Of a stretch of 64,000 bases of DNA, positions 63,871-64,000 are shown one piece after another. The notes under the pieces are model-generated. The model saw nothing but the letters and a program-made list of their open reading frames with translations, did not search any database and was not told the DNA's origin. This stretch comes from Ariolimax columbianus. Lineage: Eukaryota > Mollusca > Gastropoda > Stylommatophora > Arionidae. The stretch lies in the NCBI GenBank assembly GCA_036924085.1, contig JAVGWX010000011.1:35907710-35971709 (forward strand). The letters run 5' to 3'. Each line of letters opens with the position of its first letter. The first letter of the stretch is position 1. The position numbers and the translations under genes were made by a program.

Positions 63871-64000
63871 AGTAGCAGATCCCGCCAATAAGGTGTGTTG
63901 TGCAATGCACCATACCGGGTAAACCTGTCGAGGAGGGAAACTCTCAAGTCTAGTACAAATTGAATGAGCTACATATGTGCCACCAAATTTCAACTTTTTC

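Overview
The window looks like intergenic or heterochromatic DNA from a repeat-rich animal genome, most likely a mollusc and probably a heterobranch gastropod. That placement is inference, from the mix of tRNA-headed SINEs, several non-LTR retrotransposon families, mariner remnants and very abundant minisatellites. There is no bacterial-style gene organisation, operon, rRNA or CRISPR. I found no host gene I can support in 64 kb: nearly every longer reading frame is either a decayed transposon protein or an artefact of a tandem repeat.

Layout. 0-10 kb: a LINE split by a 40-bp satellite and a SINE, a second LINE 3' part, a mariner remnant, two copies of a CAA-tailed element (here 'element A'; one holds a SINE with a 12-bp target duplication) and several SINEs. 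10-25 kb: LINE ends, an element A with an expanded 34-bp minisatellite, an RNase H LINE ('LINE X') deletion copy, further LINEs, a pyrimidine tract and several minisatellites. 25-35 kb: two copies of 'element F', a 26-bp satellite, opposed LINEs and more element A. 35-38 kb: a purine-only tract. 39-48 kb: an RNase H LINE ('LINE Y'), a perfect 114-bp inverted repeat inside a SINE, an element F with a 62-bp quintuplication, and 30-bp and 16-bp satellites. 48-51 kb: the longest LINE X copy. 51-57 kb: element A copies, one holding 'element B' and lying inside a GTGTGGAT-type satellite, plus a 91-bp satellite. 57-64 kb: an old TATAAACTT-type array broken by SINEs, mariner and 'element H', then a LINE, a mariner N-terminal piece, microsatellites and a LINE/mariner junction.

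How the parts work together. The LINEs would have supplied reverse transcriptase; the SINEs and probably element A (simple-repeat tail, no terminal inverted repeats seen) would be passengers. SINE C and element F share a short core. One SINE-like piece ends in the same bases and AAG tail as LINE X. Four LINE copies end in a run of TGA triplets that serve both as stop codons and as tail. None of the transposon proteins is intact, so every copy here looks dead on its own.

The most distinctive content is (1) element A, about 11 copies, with a head region that repeatedly grows into minisatellites of different unit length, (2) the perfect foldback SINE at 41549-41799, and (3) the layered insertions of elements into older satellites. 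Family names A, B, F, H and SINE C, D, E, G, I are local labels only.
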